Shown piece after piece: positions 1-6,144 of a stretch of 12,181 bases of DNA (the first letter of the stretch is position 1; every line of letters starts with the position of its first letter). The position numbers and the translations under genes were made by a program. This DNA comes from Ruminococcus sp. (lineage in GTDB: Bacteria > Bacillota > Clostridia > Oscillospirales > Ruminococcaceae): contig JAAVHK010000009.1 of NCBI GenBank assembly GCA_014799765.1, positions 1 through 12,181 on the forward strand, read 5' to 3'. The notes beneath the pieces were generated by a model. It did not search any database, was not told where the DNA came from, and was given only the letters and a program-made list of their open reading frames with translations.

Positions 1-1
1 A

Positions 2-664
2 GATAAAAGTCAGAAACACGCCGATGATGTAAATGCCGGTCTTTTCACATATCCGGTACTTATGGCAGCGGATATTCTTGCATATAATGCAGACCTCGTA
101 CCCGTAGGCGTTGACCAGAAACAACATCTCGAACTTGCAAGAAATATCGCACAGCGTTTCAATCAGAGATACGGCGACTTCTTCAAACTCCCTGAACCGT
201 ATATATCGGAAATAGGTGCAAAAGTAATGTCACTGCAAGACCCTACAAAAAAGATGTCCAAATCGGACGATAACCTGAATGCAGTTATTCTCATTCTCGA
301 CGACAAGGACACAATTATAAGAAAATTCAAGCGTGCTGTTACTGACAGTGAAGCCGAAGTTTGTTATCGTGACGGTAAAGACGGCATAAACAATCTTATG
401 ACTATCTATTCAAGCGTTACCGGTAAAAACTTTGCGGAAATAGAATCTGAATTTTCCGGTAAAGGTTACGGCGATTTCAAACTTGCCGTCGGTGAGGCTG
501 TAGCTGACCATCTCGAACCCGTAAGAACAGAATTTGCAAGACTTTCTGCCGATAAGGCTTACCTGAAAAAATGCTATACTGAGGGTGCAGAAAAAGCCCT
601 CCGCTACTCGCAAAGAATAGTATCAAAGGTATACAGAAAAGTCGGATTCGTTGACAGAACATAA
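2..664 (+). CDS. trpS: Tryptophan--tRNA ligase, 3' part (5' end outside window)
   Basis: Cytoplasmic class I aminoacyl-tRNA synthetase that charges tRNA-Trp with tryptophan using ATP. The frame is open from base 2, so 220 residues are visible; the family is about 330-340 residues long, and roughly the first third (with the HIGH-like motif) lies upstream of the window. Visible signatures are AGLFTYPVLMAADILAY near the start, the tRNA/adenylate-site segment VPVGVDQKQHLELARNIA, and the KMSKS loop (KKMSKSDDN) that stabilises the transition state of activation. The C-terminal helical part (DHLEPVRTEF, then a basic tail) is intact up to the TAA stop. A stem-loop follows, so this is probably the end of its transcription unit. 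The Met at 62-64 is internal, not a start, because the TrpS signature continues upstream of it. Identification is very secure. Confidence 0.96.
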   Translation, partial: DKSQKHADDVNAGLFTYPVLMAADILAYNADLVPVGVDQKQHLELARNIAQRFNQRYGDFFKLPEPYISEIGAKVMSLQDPTKKMSKSDDNLNAVILILDDKDTIIRKFKRAVTDSEAEVCYRDGKDGINNLMTIYSSVTGKNFAEIESEFSGKGYGDFKLAVGEAVADHLEPVRTEFARLSADKAYLKKCYTEGAEKALRYSQRIVSKVYRKVGFVDRT

Positions 665-670
665 TAAATT

Positions 671-699
671 TACGGGCGGAAAAAATTATTCCGTCCGTA
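671..699 (+). terminator. Stem-loop after trpS, probable weak terminator
   Basis: A 10-base stem (671-680 with 690-699, one G-U pair) encloses a 9-base A/T loop seven bases after the trpS stop. Only a short T run follows, and the mazG ribosome binding site begins 14 bases later. It may be a leaky terminator that lets some transcription through to mazG. Confidence 0.5.
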
Positions 700-712
700 T
701 TTATGAAAAATC

Positions 713-720
713 AAGGAGGT
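713..720 (+). promoter_or_regulatory. Ribosome binding site fixing the mazG start
   Basis: AAGGAGGT lies six bases before the ATG at 727. The in-frame ATG at 703 is upstream of this site and has no Shine-Dalgarno sequence of its own. This decides for 727 as the start and removes eight residues from the longest reading frame. Confidence 0.85.
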
Positions 721-726
721 CTTTAT

Positions 727-1533
727 ATGGTGGAATATCAGCAGAAAGAAAAATACAATATCAATGACCTGATTGAAATTGTACGTCTGTTGCGTGGTGA
801 GGGTGGCTGTCCGTGGGATATGGAACAGACCCACAAATCAATAAAAAACGATTTCATTGAAGAAACTTACGAGGTAATAGAGGCTATTGACCTTGAAGAT
901 TCTGACCTGCTCCGTGAAGAACTCGGCGATGTTCTTTTACAGGTAGTCTTTCACAGTCGCATAGAACAGGAAAAAAATTCATTCAATTTCGACGACATAT
1001 GCGACGGTATCTGTAAAAAACTTATAGTACGTCATCCGCACGTCTTCGGAGAAGTAACCGTAAATTCAACCGGCGACGTCCTTAAAAACTGGGACGCTAT
1101 CAAAATGCAGACCAAAGGTCAGGAAACTTATACCGAAACTCTTGAAAGTGTCGCAAAATCGCTACCTGCTCTTATGAGGGCGCAGAAAGTCGGTAAACGT
1201 GCTATGCGTGCCGGTATGGATTTCAATAACGTTGAAGAGGCTGTATCATGTATAACCGCCGAAAAATCAGAACTCGATGAGGCTATAGCTTCCGGCGATA
1301 CCGCAAACATTGAAGAAGAAATCGGTGACCTTTTATTTTCATGTGTGAACGCTTCCAGACACCTCGGCATAGATGCTGAACAGGCTCTTACAAACGCTAC
1401 CGAAAAATTTATAAAACGTTTTTCCGTAACAGAAAAGCTCATCTGCGAAGAAAACAGGGATATGAAAACCATGTCAATAGAAGAACTCGATACTTACTGG
1501 AGTAAGGCAAAAAATATCATAAACAACAAATAA
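727..1533 (+). CDS. mazG: Nucleoside triphosphate pyrophosphohydrolase MazG
   Basis: Cytoplasmic all-alpha NTP pyrophosphatase that hydrolyses (d)NTPs to the monophosphate and pyrophosphate, clearing aberrant nucleotides. From the ATG at 727 the protein has 268 residues, the usual length of two-domain MazG. The N-terminal domain has GGCPWD (26-31) and the metal-binding pair EETYE (45-49) and EELGD (64-68), followed by the family segment RHPHVFGE. The second MazG domain repeats the pattern with EKSELDE (179-185) and EEEIGD (196-201). Both metal sites look complete. hup follows after 21 bases and rqcP after that; this order is common in clostridia (in Bacillus the mazG homologue yabN sits beside yabO/rqcP). 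Co-transcription with hup is likely because there is no hairpin between them. Confident call. Confidence 0.95.
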   Translation: MVEYQQKEKYNINDLIEIVRLLRGEGGCPWDMEQTHKSIKNDFIEETYEVIEAIDLEDSDLLREELGDVLLQVVFHSRIEQEKNSFNFDDICDGICKKLIVRHPHVFGEVTVNSTGDVLKNWDAIKMQTKGQETYTETLESVAKSLPALMRAQKVGKRAMRAGMDFNNVEEAVSCITAEKSELDEAIASGDTANIEEEIGDLLFSCVNASRHLGIDAEQALTNATEKFIKRFSVTEKLICEENRDMKTMSIEELDTYWSKAKNIINNK

Positions 1534-1554
1534 ATCATATACGGAGGAATTATT

Positions 1555-1830
1555 ATGACTAAATCTGAACTTATTGCTTCTCTCGCTGAAAGCATGAACT
1601 GTACAAAAAAAGATGCTGATGCTGTAATAAATGCTACACTGGCAGTTATTCAGGAAACTCTTGAAAAGGGCGAAAAAGTTTCTGTAACCGGTTTCGGTAC
1701 TTTTGAAGTACGTGAACGTGGCGAAAAAACCTGTATCAATCCTAAAACTAAGGAAAAAATGGTGTGTCCGCCTTGTAAAAACCCTGTTTTCCATGCAGGC
1801 AGAGACCTGAAAAGAACCATAAACAAGTAA
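1555..1830 (+). CDS. hup: HU-family DNA-binding protein with extra cysteines
   Basis: Histone-like nucleoid protein that dimerises, then bends and compacts DNA. It has 91 residues, the standard HU length. The N-terminal helices (TKSELIASLAESM), the dimer core GFGTFEVRERG (46-56) and the C-terminal AGRDLKRTIN match the family. A GGAGG site lies at 1543-1547, seven bases before the ATG. The odd part is the DNA-binding arm. Where HU usually has R-N-P and I-P-A, this protein has C60-I-N-P and C71-P-P-C74, and there is a further Cys16 in the first helical pair. HU proteins usually lack cysteine, so the CPPC could bind metal or form disulfides; that is inference. The arm proline lies within N62-P63. 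It is placed between mazG and rqcP as in many clostridia. Family certain, cysteine role unknown. Confidence 0.95.
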   Translation: MTKSELIASLAESMNCTKKDADAVINATLAVIQETLEKGEKVSVTGFGTFEVRERGEKTCINPKTKEKMVCPPCKNPVFHAGRDLKRTINK

Positions 1831-1842
1831 AATATCAAAATA

Positions 1843-1876
1843 AAAGGGAGCAGGTTTTTTTATGCCTGTTCCCTTT
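1843..1876 (+). terminator. Stem-loop between hup and rqcP
   Basis: A 12-base stem (1843-1854 with 1865-1876, one G-U pair) has a 10-base loop made mostly of T. The T run lies inside the loop and only TTTACTC follows, so plus-strand termination may be partial. It could lower rqcP expression relative to the abundant HU protein, which is an inference. Confidence 0.5.
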
Positions 1877-1901
1877 ACTCAAAAATTACAAGGAGTTTTT
1901 T

Positions 1902-2144
1902 ATGAGACTTGATAAATATTTAAAGGTCACACGCCTTATAAAAAGACGTACCGTCGCAAATGATGCCTGTGACGCTGAAAAAATAGTGGTAAACGGAAAA
2001 ACAGCACGTGCCTCATATGATGTCAAGGTAGGCGACGTCATAGAAATAAATATGGGTACAAAACCATTGAAAGTAAAAGTCGTGAATGTCACCGAACACG
2101 CTACCAAAGAAACCGCTTCCGACAATTATACAGTAATAGAATAA
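1902..2144 (+). CDS. rqcP: S4-domain RNA-binding protein, RqcP (YabO/Hsp15-like)
   Basis: Small RNA-binding protein of 80 residues made almost entirely of one S4 domain: MRLDKYLKVTRLIKRRTVAN carries the basic helix pair, followed by the strand IVVNGKTARASYDVKVGDVIEI. In Bacillus subtilis the YabO/RqcP homologue binds the obstructed 50S subunit together with RqcH and drives alanine tailing in ribosome-associated quality control; Hsp15 is the proteobacterial relative. AAGGAG at 1890-1895 precedes the ATG by six bases. The position downstream of mazG and hup supports the RqcP call over a free-standing tRNA- or rRNA-modifying S4 fragment. The sporulation genes yabP and yabQ and the division gene divIC, which often follow in spore formers, are absent: a strong terminator comes straight after the stop. 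Confidence 0.88.
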   Translation: MRLDKYLKVTRLIKRRTVANDACDAEKIVVNGKTARASYDVKVGDVIEINMGTKPLKVKVVNVTEHATKETASDNYTVIE

Positions 2145-2151
2145 AGAAACA

Positions 2152-2182
2152 CGGGGCATTATCAAAATGCCCCGATTTTTTT
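2152..2182. terminator. Bidirectional rho-independent terminator
   Basis: A perfect 9-base GC-rich stem (2152-2160 with 2166-2174) with a 5-base loop is followed by A and seven T (2176-2182), a classic terminator for rqcP. It lies directly against the stop of the converging membrane-protein gene. On the minus strand it is followed by TGTTTCTTT, so it probably serves both genes. Confidence 0.9.
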
Positions 2183-2626
2183 CTAACTTTCGTCATAATA
2201 ATTATCGTTGTAACTGTCTGAATCGTAATTAATTTCCTGATTCCGTGGAACTCCGATTTTTTCTGCAACCTTTTCGGATTTCTGAATATAATTATCGCTT
2301 TTTCTTGCGTACTGCTGTGCAGAATCTACACTTGCCTTTATACTTTCGCCTACACTCTTGCCATCTTCACGACTTTTCATGTATGGTACAACAACAGCAA
2401 TAATTCCGAAAATCTCATCAACCGCCGGTAATGCATCCGGTGCGAATATGTTAGTAACTGCCAGTGCCATACCAAGTCCGGCATGTCCTTTTTTGGTAAA
2501 TATGTACGCTCCTACAACCAGCACTATACAACCTACAGTGTCAAGTAATGTAAGTACCGCAACAATAACAATAACTTTTCCTAAAGAATAGGGTTCAACC
2601 TGATTATTCTGATTGTTACCAGCCAT
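2183..2626 (-). CDS. Small membrane protein of unknown function (longer paralogue)
   Basis: I do not recognise this 147-residue protein. A short polar Asn/Gln-rich N-terminus (MAGNNQNNQVEPYSLGK) leads into a hydrophobic segment at about 17-43. A Lys/Gly-rich turn (KKGHAG) follows, then a second hydrophobic stretch at about 50-82 broken by prolines. The rest is soluble: a basic/amphipathic region with Lys, Ser and Gln (84-125) and an acidic, Tyr/Asn-rich tail from 133. It most likely sits in the cytoplasmic membrane with two passes. AAGGTGG lies about nine bases before the ATG, and a TATAAT -10 box lies 27 bases upstream of the start. The first 55 or so residues and the leader closely resemble the next gene at 2744-2944, so the two are duplicates. 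It is real by its codon pattern, signals and paralogue; the function is unknown. Confidence 0.75.
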   Translation of the reverse strand: MAGNNQNNQVEPYSLGKVIVIVAVLTLLDTVGCIVLVVGAYIFTKKGHAGLGMALAVTNIFAPDALPAVDEIFGIIAVVVPYMKSREDGKSVGESIKASVDSAQQYARKSDNYIQKSEKVAEKIGVPRNQEINYDSDSYNDNYYDES

Positions 2627-2673
2627 ATTTTTTCACCACCTTTCCATAATTCCATTATACATATAGTTCCGGA
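2624..2673 (-). repeat. Duplicated promoter/leader block, copy A (partner 2942-2991)
   Basis: Fifty bases covering the start codon, ribosome binding site and -10 box match 2942-2991 without gaps. I count 45 of 50 identical bases by hand. The similarity continues into the coding parts, so whole genes were duplicated. The DNA match fades upstream of the -10 box. Confidence 0.85.
2654..2659 (-). promoter_or_regulatory. -10 box of the 147-residue membrane protein gene
   Basis: TATAAT on the minus strand, preceded by ACTATATG exactly as in the sister promoter at 2972. The hexamer 17 bases upstream reads GTCCGT and does not resemble a -35 box, unlike the sister copy (TTGTAT). Activity may need an activator or rest on the -10 region. 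Confidence 0.5.
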
Positions 2674-2692
2674 CATACGGACGTCTGTTCAA

Positions 2693-2716
2693 AAAAAATT
2701 TACAATTAAATTTTTT
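2693..2716 (-). terminator. A/T-only hairpin after the 66-residue gene
   Basis: A 10-base stem of only A and T (2693-2702 with 2707-2716) with a 4-base loop. On the minus strand a run of T follows. It lies between the two paralogues and could end transcription of the upstream one. The lack of G-C pairs makes it a weak candidate. Confidence 0.3.
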
Positions 2717-2743
2717 AATATCCCACTTTTTTCTGATTTCCGC

Positions 2744-2944
2744 CTATAGTTCTGCTCTTCTTACGACTTTGAATATAACATCGACAATCAGCAATGCTAT
2801 TCCAAATCCCTTATATCCGTTTTTTATAAATATGCACGCTCCGATAACAAACGAAATATCAAGCAATATCAATATAACAAAAATAACTATAACTTTAACT
2901 AATGAATACTGTTTAACATTGTTATTCTGATTTTTATCAGACAT
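2744..2944 (-). CDS. Small membrane protein, short paralogue of the 147-residue protein
   Basis: A 66-residue protein with the same plan as the N-terminal half of its downstream neighbour: a polar Asn/Gln-rich start (MSDKNQNNNVKQYSLVK), a hydrophobic stretch at about 17-40, a turn KNGYKG, a second short hydrophobic stretch, and a basic end (KVVRRAEL). Aligned by eye, the shared positions include NQNN, V..YSL.KVIVI, LLD, VIGA.IF and KxGxxGxGxAL. A three-residue gap occurs in the first hydrophobic segment. It lacks the long soluble tail of the paralogue, so it is either a truncated copy or a deliberate short form. It keeps a better promoter than the long copy (TTGTAT, 17 bases, TATAAT) and a normal ribosome binding site, which argues that it is expressed. 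Function unknown. Confidence 0.65.
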   Translation of the reverse strand: MSDKNQNNNVKQYSLVKVIVIFVILILLDISFVIGACIFIKNGYKGFGIALLIVDVIFKVVRRAEL

Positions 2945-2991
2945 AATTTTTCACCACCTTTATATAATTCCATTATACATATAGTACCAGA
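2942..2991 (-). repeat. Duplicated promoter/leader block, copy B (partner 2624-2673)
   Basis: Matches 2624-2673 over 50 ungapped bases (45 identical by hand count), spanning the start codon, the ribosome binding site and the -10 region. Confidence 0.85.
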
Positions 2992-3000
2992 TATATACAA
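2972..3000 (-). promoter_or_regulatory. Promoter of the 66-residue membrane protein gene
   Basis: On the minus strand TTGTAT (2995-3000) and TATAAT (2972-2977) are separated by exactly 17 bases, with the start codon 27 bases beyond the -10 box. This is a standard housekeeping-sigma layout. Confidence 0.7.
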
Positions 3001-3011
3001 AAAAATTTTAC

Positions 3012-3047
3012 AAATAAAATAAAAAACAGGTACTTTTTTTGTACCTG
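3012..3047 (-). terminator. Terminator of the SDR gene
   Basis: On the minus strand a perfect 7-base stem (3041-3047 with 3027-3033) with a seven-A loop is followed by six T and further T-rich sequence. It begins three bases after the stop of the 3050-4003 gene and separates it from the small membrane protein genes. Confidence 0.85.
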
Positions 3048-3049
3048 CT

Positions 3050-4003
3050 CTATTTTGTATTATTCAAATCCCACCGGAACACTACTATTTTAGATGCTTT
3101 TGTACAGTCAAGCATATTGTTGTGTTCAAGTTTATGCATATCAAGATAGCGGTAGTTCTCTTTTTCTTCCGGATTCTTTGAAAAAATATTCTTTATTTTT
3201 GAAAGTGTTCCGCCTACTGAACGTGATATTACTGTACCGAGATTATGATTTTCACGCATGAACGATATTATCTGTGTAGCCGTAGTAATATGCTTGTCGC
3301 TGACATTGTATGTGCCGGAATACGTCGTATCTACAGCACTTCTTACAAAACACAGAATAAAATCAACAAGATTATGCACACAACACAACTGAAATCCATA
3401 CTGACCCGTTCCCGAAACAAATTTAACATTGTCCTTAGGGTCAGTAATCTTTGCCGTAAGATTATCTACGAAATTATGCGTATATACCGGCGAATTTCTT
3501 ATAATACAGGCTATAACATTCTTATGCGACTGCAATTGCCTTATAAATGCCTTTTCAGCCTCGACTTTAAGTAACGCATAATTTGTAACCGGTTTCAGAT
3601 TATCTTCTTCTCGTATGGGTTCACGACTTTTTGTAAATTCGTATACTTGGTCTGTACTTAGCAAAATAAACATCTTCACGCCGTTATTCATAGCCATTTC
3701 ATATATGAAACTGTCACATTTTGCAGAAACAGCAATCTGTTTATCAGTGACTATCGGTCCGAAATCGTTATCAACCGTACAACCGGCATGAATCACAATA
3801 TCAATTTTATTCTTTCTGAAAATTTCCGCATAAGTCTGTTCGTCGTCGGGTGCGGACTCGACAAATGAATAATTAAGTTTTCCGGTATTATAATTATTTT
3901 CCTTTTCGTCAACTGAAATTACAACATTTCCCTTTTTAAGAAGTCCTGAGCAGACGTGCTGTCCGATAAGACCACACCCACCCATAACCAGAATTGTATT
4001 CAC
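3050..4003 (-). CDS. NAD(P)-dependent epimerase/reductase, extended SDR family (RmlD/GalE-like)
   Basis: A 317-residue Rossmann-fold protein of the extended short-chain dehydrogenase family, acting in the cytosol on a nucleotide sugar or similar substrate. The dinucleotide-binding glycine motif is GGCGLIG (8-14). The acidic residue after the second strand is in VDEKE (31-35). The catalytic triad is visible as S116-T117-D118 and Y142-x-x-x-K146. The C-terminal half (substrate side) is less typical, with a lysine/glutamate-rich segment around residues 270-290, so the substrate cannot be named. The start is GTG at 4003: the ATG seven bases upstream is out of frame, and GGGAG (4013-4017) is well spaced for the GTG. 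It has its own promoter at 4039-4067 and its own terminator, so it is a single-gene unit despite following the galE-led operon. Confidence 0.85.
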   Translation of the reverse strand: MNTILVMGGCGLIGQHVCSGLLKKGNVVISVDEKENNYNTGKLNYSFVESAPDDEQTYAEIFRKNKIDIVIHAGCTVDNDFGPIVTDKQIAVSAKCDSFIYEMAMNNGVKMFILLSTDQVYEFTKSREPIREEDNLKPVTNYALLKVEAEKAFIRQLQSHKNVIACIIRNSPVYTHNFVDNLTAKITDPKDNVKFVSGTGQYGFQLCCVHNLVDFILCFVRSAVDTTYSGTYNVSDKHITTATQIISFMRENHNLGTVISRSVGGTLSKIKNIFSKNPEEKENYRYLDMHKLEHNNMLDCTKASKIVVFRWDLNNTK

Positions 4004-4038
4004 AGTTCATAACTCCCTTCAGATTAACATATCTATAT

Positions 4039-4067
4039 ATTATATAACTTTTAAAACATTTTTGCAA
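4039..4067 (-). promoter_or_regulatory. Promoter of the SDR gene
   Basis: On the minus strand TTGCAA (4062-4067), 17 bases, TATAAT (4039-4044). It lies between the solute-binding protein stop at 4074 and the GTG start at 4003. The same two hexamers and spacing occur in front of galE. Confidence 0.8.
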
Positions 4068-4073
4068 GTAATA

Positions 4074-5465
4074 TCATTCCGGACTGACGTTTTTATTTAC
4101 TTCGTCTATATACTTATCCACAACCGCATTGATTGAATCATAGGTTTCACTCCACGGTGTACCACGTGCGGTAAGTCTCAGACTGTTATCAAGAAGTTCT
4201 CCGCAATCTTCCGAAACACCCCTTGAAATATCTATAACCGGATTTTTTTCTGCCAGTTTCTGCATACTTTCTTTCATGGCAAACATTTCATCTGTCCAGC
4301 CGTAATCCTCTTTCATCTGCCGGTCAGCTATGGAGAGACTTTCGGCATCATTCATTATAAAACGCTTGCATTCAAGAAATTTCCCGACACCCTCCGGATT
4401 CTGACCGCCTTTCACAAATGCATACGCTTCCATGCCGACAGGTATATAATATTCTTCGGATTCGGGGTTTTTCGGCATAGGTACGAAAAAAACATCTTCA
4501 CCGAAAGTATTTTTCCATTCCGACGACTTCTTATAAAACTGATACAGTCCGCACGGATAAAACAAGGTCTTTCCCTCTCCGATATTCGAGGGTCTGGCAT
4601 TCCAGCCGTAATCCTCTGACCCGATTGCTATATAGTCATTCTGATAAAGTTCATATATCCAGTTCTGTACACGTTCCATAGCCGGTGCTGACAAATTATT
4701 GACAAGTCTTCCGTTTTCCATGCTTACCGGTGCTATACCGGAAGTTGCAGTAAGTCCGAACTCAAACCACCAGCCGTCAATACCGTACCGCTGATTTTCA
4801 GGGTCAGTGAATTTTTTCAGCATATCTTCAAAAGTATTCCAGTTCCATTCACCGTTTTTATAGAGTTCCGCAGGGTCATTCAGACCGGCTTCACGAATAG
4901 TTTTCCGGTTATAAATAACACCGCAGTTGTCACCGGCTATGCGTGTGGAAATTATATAATGTTTTCCGTCCCATACGAAAGTATCATTTAATTTCCGTAC
5001 ATCGTCCCATAAAGGCGAACCGAAATTTATATAATCGTCCGCCGGTACGAACATTGAACGCACCGCACCTTTCGGGAATGCGTCCAAATCTCCGGCATAA
5101 AAGAAATCTATACCCTCATTGCCGTTTATCGCCTTTGCCAACTGTTCATAACGTTCTTCGTGTGTACACTGATACCATTCAATCTTACCGCCGTATCGCT
5201 CTTCAAACGCTACCAGAAATGCCGGTGTACTTTTGCCGTCGTTGTCAGCGGAATTTATATCCCACGGTGACAGCCATTTTATAGTTTTATTTTCAAGTTC
5301 TCCGCTGAGAAGTTCTGATTTTCCGGCATTTTCGGCTATAACCTGCTGTAGTGCCGTATACTCTTTCTTTATATCCGAATCCTTATTTTTTTCACCGCAC
5401 GCCGTGAACATAACCGGCATTGAAAAAACTGTCAGTAAAGATATTAATTTTTTTAATTCAATCAA
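4074..5465 (-). CDS. ABC-type extracellular solute-binding lipoprotein (sugar-type, family 1)
   Basis: Lipoprotein that would capture a solute, probably a sugar or oligosaccharide, outside the membrane for an ABC importer. From a TTG start at 5465 it has 463 residues. A short basic start (MIELKK), a hydrophobic core and FTAC put the lipid-bearing cysteine at position 23. The mature part shows family-1 binding-protein features: W-rich ligand-region segments such as NGEWNWNTFEDMLKKF and YGIDGWWFEFG, and PVGMEAYAFVKGG towards the end. GGAGGG (5474-5479) sits eight bases before the TTG. The longer in-frame ATG at 5510 would put 15 charged residues before the signal peptide and overlap the upstream gene by 44 bases, so I reject it. 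No permease or ATPase gene lies near, so its transporter partners must be encoded elsewhere. Substrate unknown. Confidence 0.85.
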   Translation of the reverse strand: MIELKKLISLLTVFSMPVMFTACGEKNKDSDIKKEYTALQQVIAENAGKSELLSGELENKTIKWLSPWDINSADNDGKSTPAFLVAFEERYGGKIEWYQCTHEERYEQLAKAINGNEGIDFFYAGDLDAFPKGAVRSMFVPADDYINFGSPLWDDVRKLNDTFVWDGKHYIISTRIAGDNCGVIYNRKTIREAGLNDPAELYKNGEWNWNTFEDMLKKFTDPENQRYGIDGWWFEFGLTATSGIAPVSMENGRLVNNLSAPAMERVQNWIYELYQNDYIAIGSEDYGWNARPSNIGEGKTLFYPCGLYQFYKKSSEWKNTFGEDVFFVPMPKNPESEEYYIPVGMEAYAFVKGGQNPEGVGKFLECKRFIMNDAESLSIADRQMKEDYGWTDEMFAMKESMQKLAEKNPVIDISRGVSEDCGELLDNSLRLTARGTPWSETYDSINAVVDKYIDEVNKNVSPE

Positions 5466-5466
5466 A

Positions 5467-6144
5467 TTACTTTCCCTCCGAACACGTTTTTCCGATTGCC
5501 GAAAATGCACAGTTGCCTTTCATACTGCACGATTCACAGCCTTTTTTCCCATAACTGACCGGTTTTTCAGATATACCGATTATTGCAGTCACTGATTTTG
5601 AAGGTATCAGTAAACTGTTTTCTGTGACCGTCAGACCGATACGCCGGTTGGCATTAAGGAAATATAACAAATCGTTCTGAATATCAAGCGGGAAATCTCC
5701 GTAACCGGCACTGAAACGCCACGTTCTGTACGGAGCTTCCACGACGGAAAAAATTTCCTTTTCGGCTATATCGCACGCCTGCTCCACTGCTGAACTGCAC
5801 AGGCAATCCACCGCAAGAGAATCCGCCATATCTGTAACAGCGGTCTGCCGGATTAATTTATCAGCTTCACCCGACAGCGTGACAGCCATTACCACAGCTG
5901 ACGTACACCCCTTAAGATGTTTTTTTATATCGTTTCCGGAAAGTTCCCTGTTTATGCCGTCAAGAAACAAGCCGTCCGCCGTGAATCTTACAGAAGTCTT
6001 CCGGTAAACATATGCCGGTCGGACACGTTCACGCACAACAGGTTCAAGACGGTCCAGAATTTCTTTCACCTGTCCGGACGGTACACCCTTTACGCCCATA
6101 TACCGTGCGGATTCCGTCTTTGAAATAGTTTCAAGTTTTATCAT
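5467..6144 (-). CDS. Stand-alone methionine synthase (MetH) activation domain protein
   Basis: A 225-residue cytosolic protein matching the reactivation domain of cobalamin-dependent methionine synthase, which uses S-adenosylmethionine to re-methylate oxidised cob(II)alamin. In many Firmicutes this domain is a separate gene. The AdoMet-binding signature RxxxGY is present as R143-F-S-A-G-Y148, followed by GDFPLDIQ. The C-terminus carries a cysteine cluster (C203, C206, C212, C221) that could hold an iron-sulfur cluster or zinc; this tail occurs in the free-standing clostridial forms as far as I recall. The start overlaps the metF stop by four bases (ATGA), so translation is coupled and the two belong to one pathway. 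The catalytic MetH core is not in this window. The binding-protein gene begins one base after its stop. Confidence 0.88.
   Translation of the reverse strand: MIKLETISKTESARYMGVKGVPSGQVKEILDRLEPVVRERVRPAYVYRKTSVRFTADGLFLDGINRELSGNDIKKHLKGCTSAVVMAVTLSGEADKLIRQTAVTDMADSLAVDCLCSSAVEQACDIAEKEIFSVVEAPYRTWRFSAGYGDFPLDIQNDLLYFLNANRRIGLTVTENSLLIPSKSVTAIIGISEKPVSYGKKGCESCSMKGNCAFSAIGKTCSEGK
5474..5479 (-). promoter_or_regulatory. Ribosome binding site fixing a TTG start
   Basis: GGAGGG on the minus strand lies inside the end of the methionine synthase activation gene, eight bases before TTG at 5465. No ATG or GTG is in range, so the site decides for TTG. Confidence 0.7.

Noticed and set aside
703..726. 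Earlier ATG for mazG at 703
   Set aside because: AAGGAGGT lies downstream of it and six bases before the ATG at 727; nothing suitable precedes 703.
1474..1794. Minus-strand frame opposite hup
   Set aside because: It runs across the mazG end and hup, which have secure family matches and ribosome binding sites. The antisense product resembles no family and has no signals.
5466..5510. Longer start for the solute-binding protein (ATG at 5510)
   Set aside because: It would add a charged stretch before the signal peptide and overlap the upstream gene by 44 bases. A strong ribosome binding site fits the TTG at 5465.
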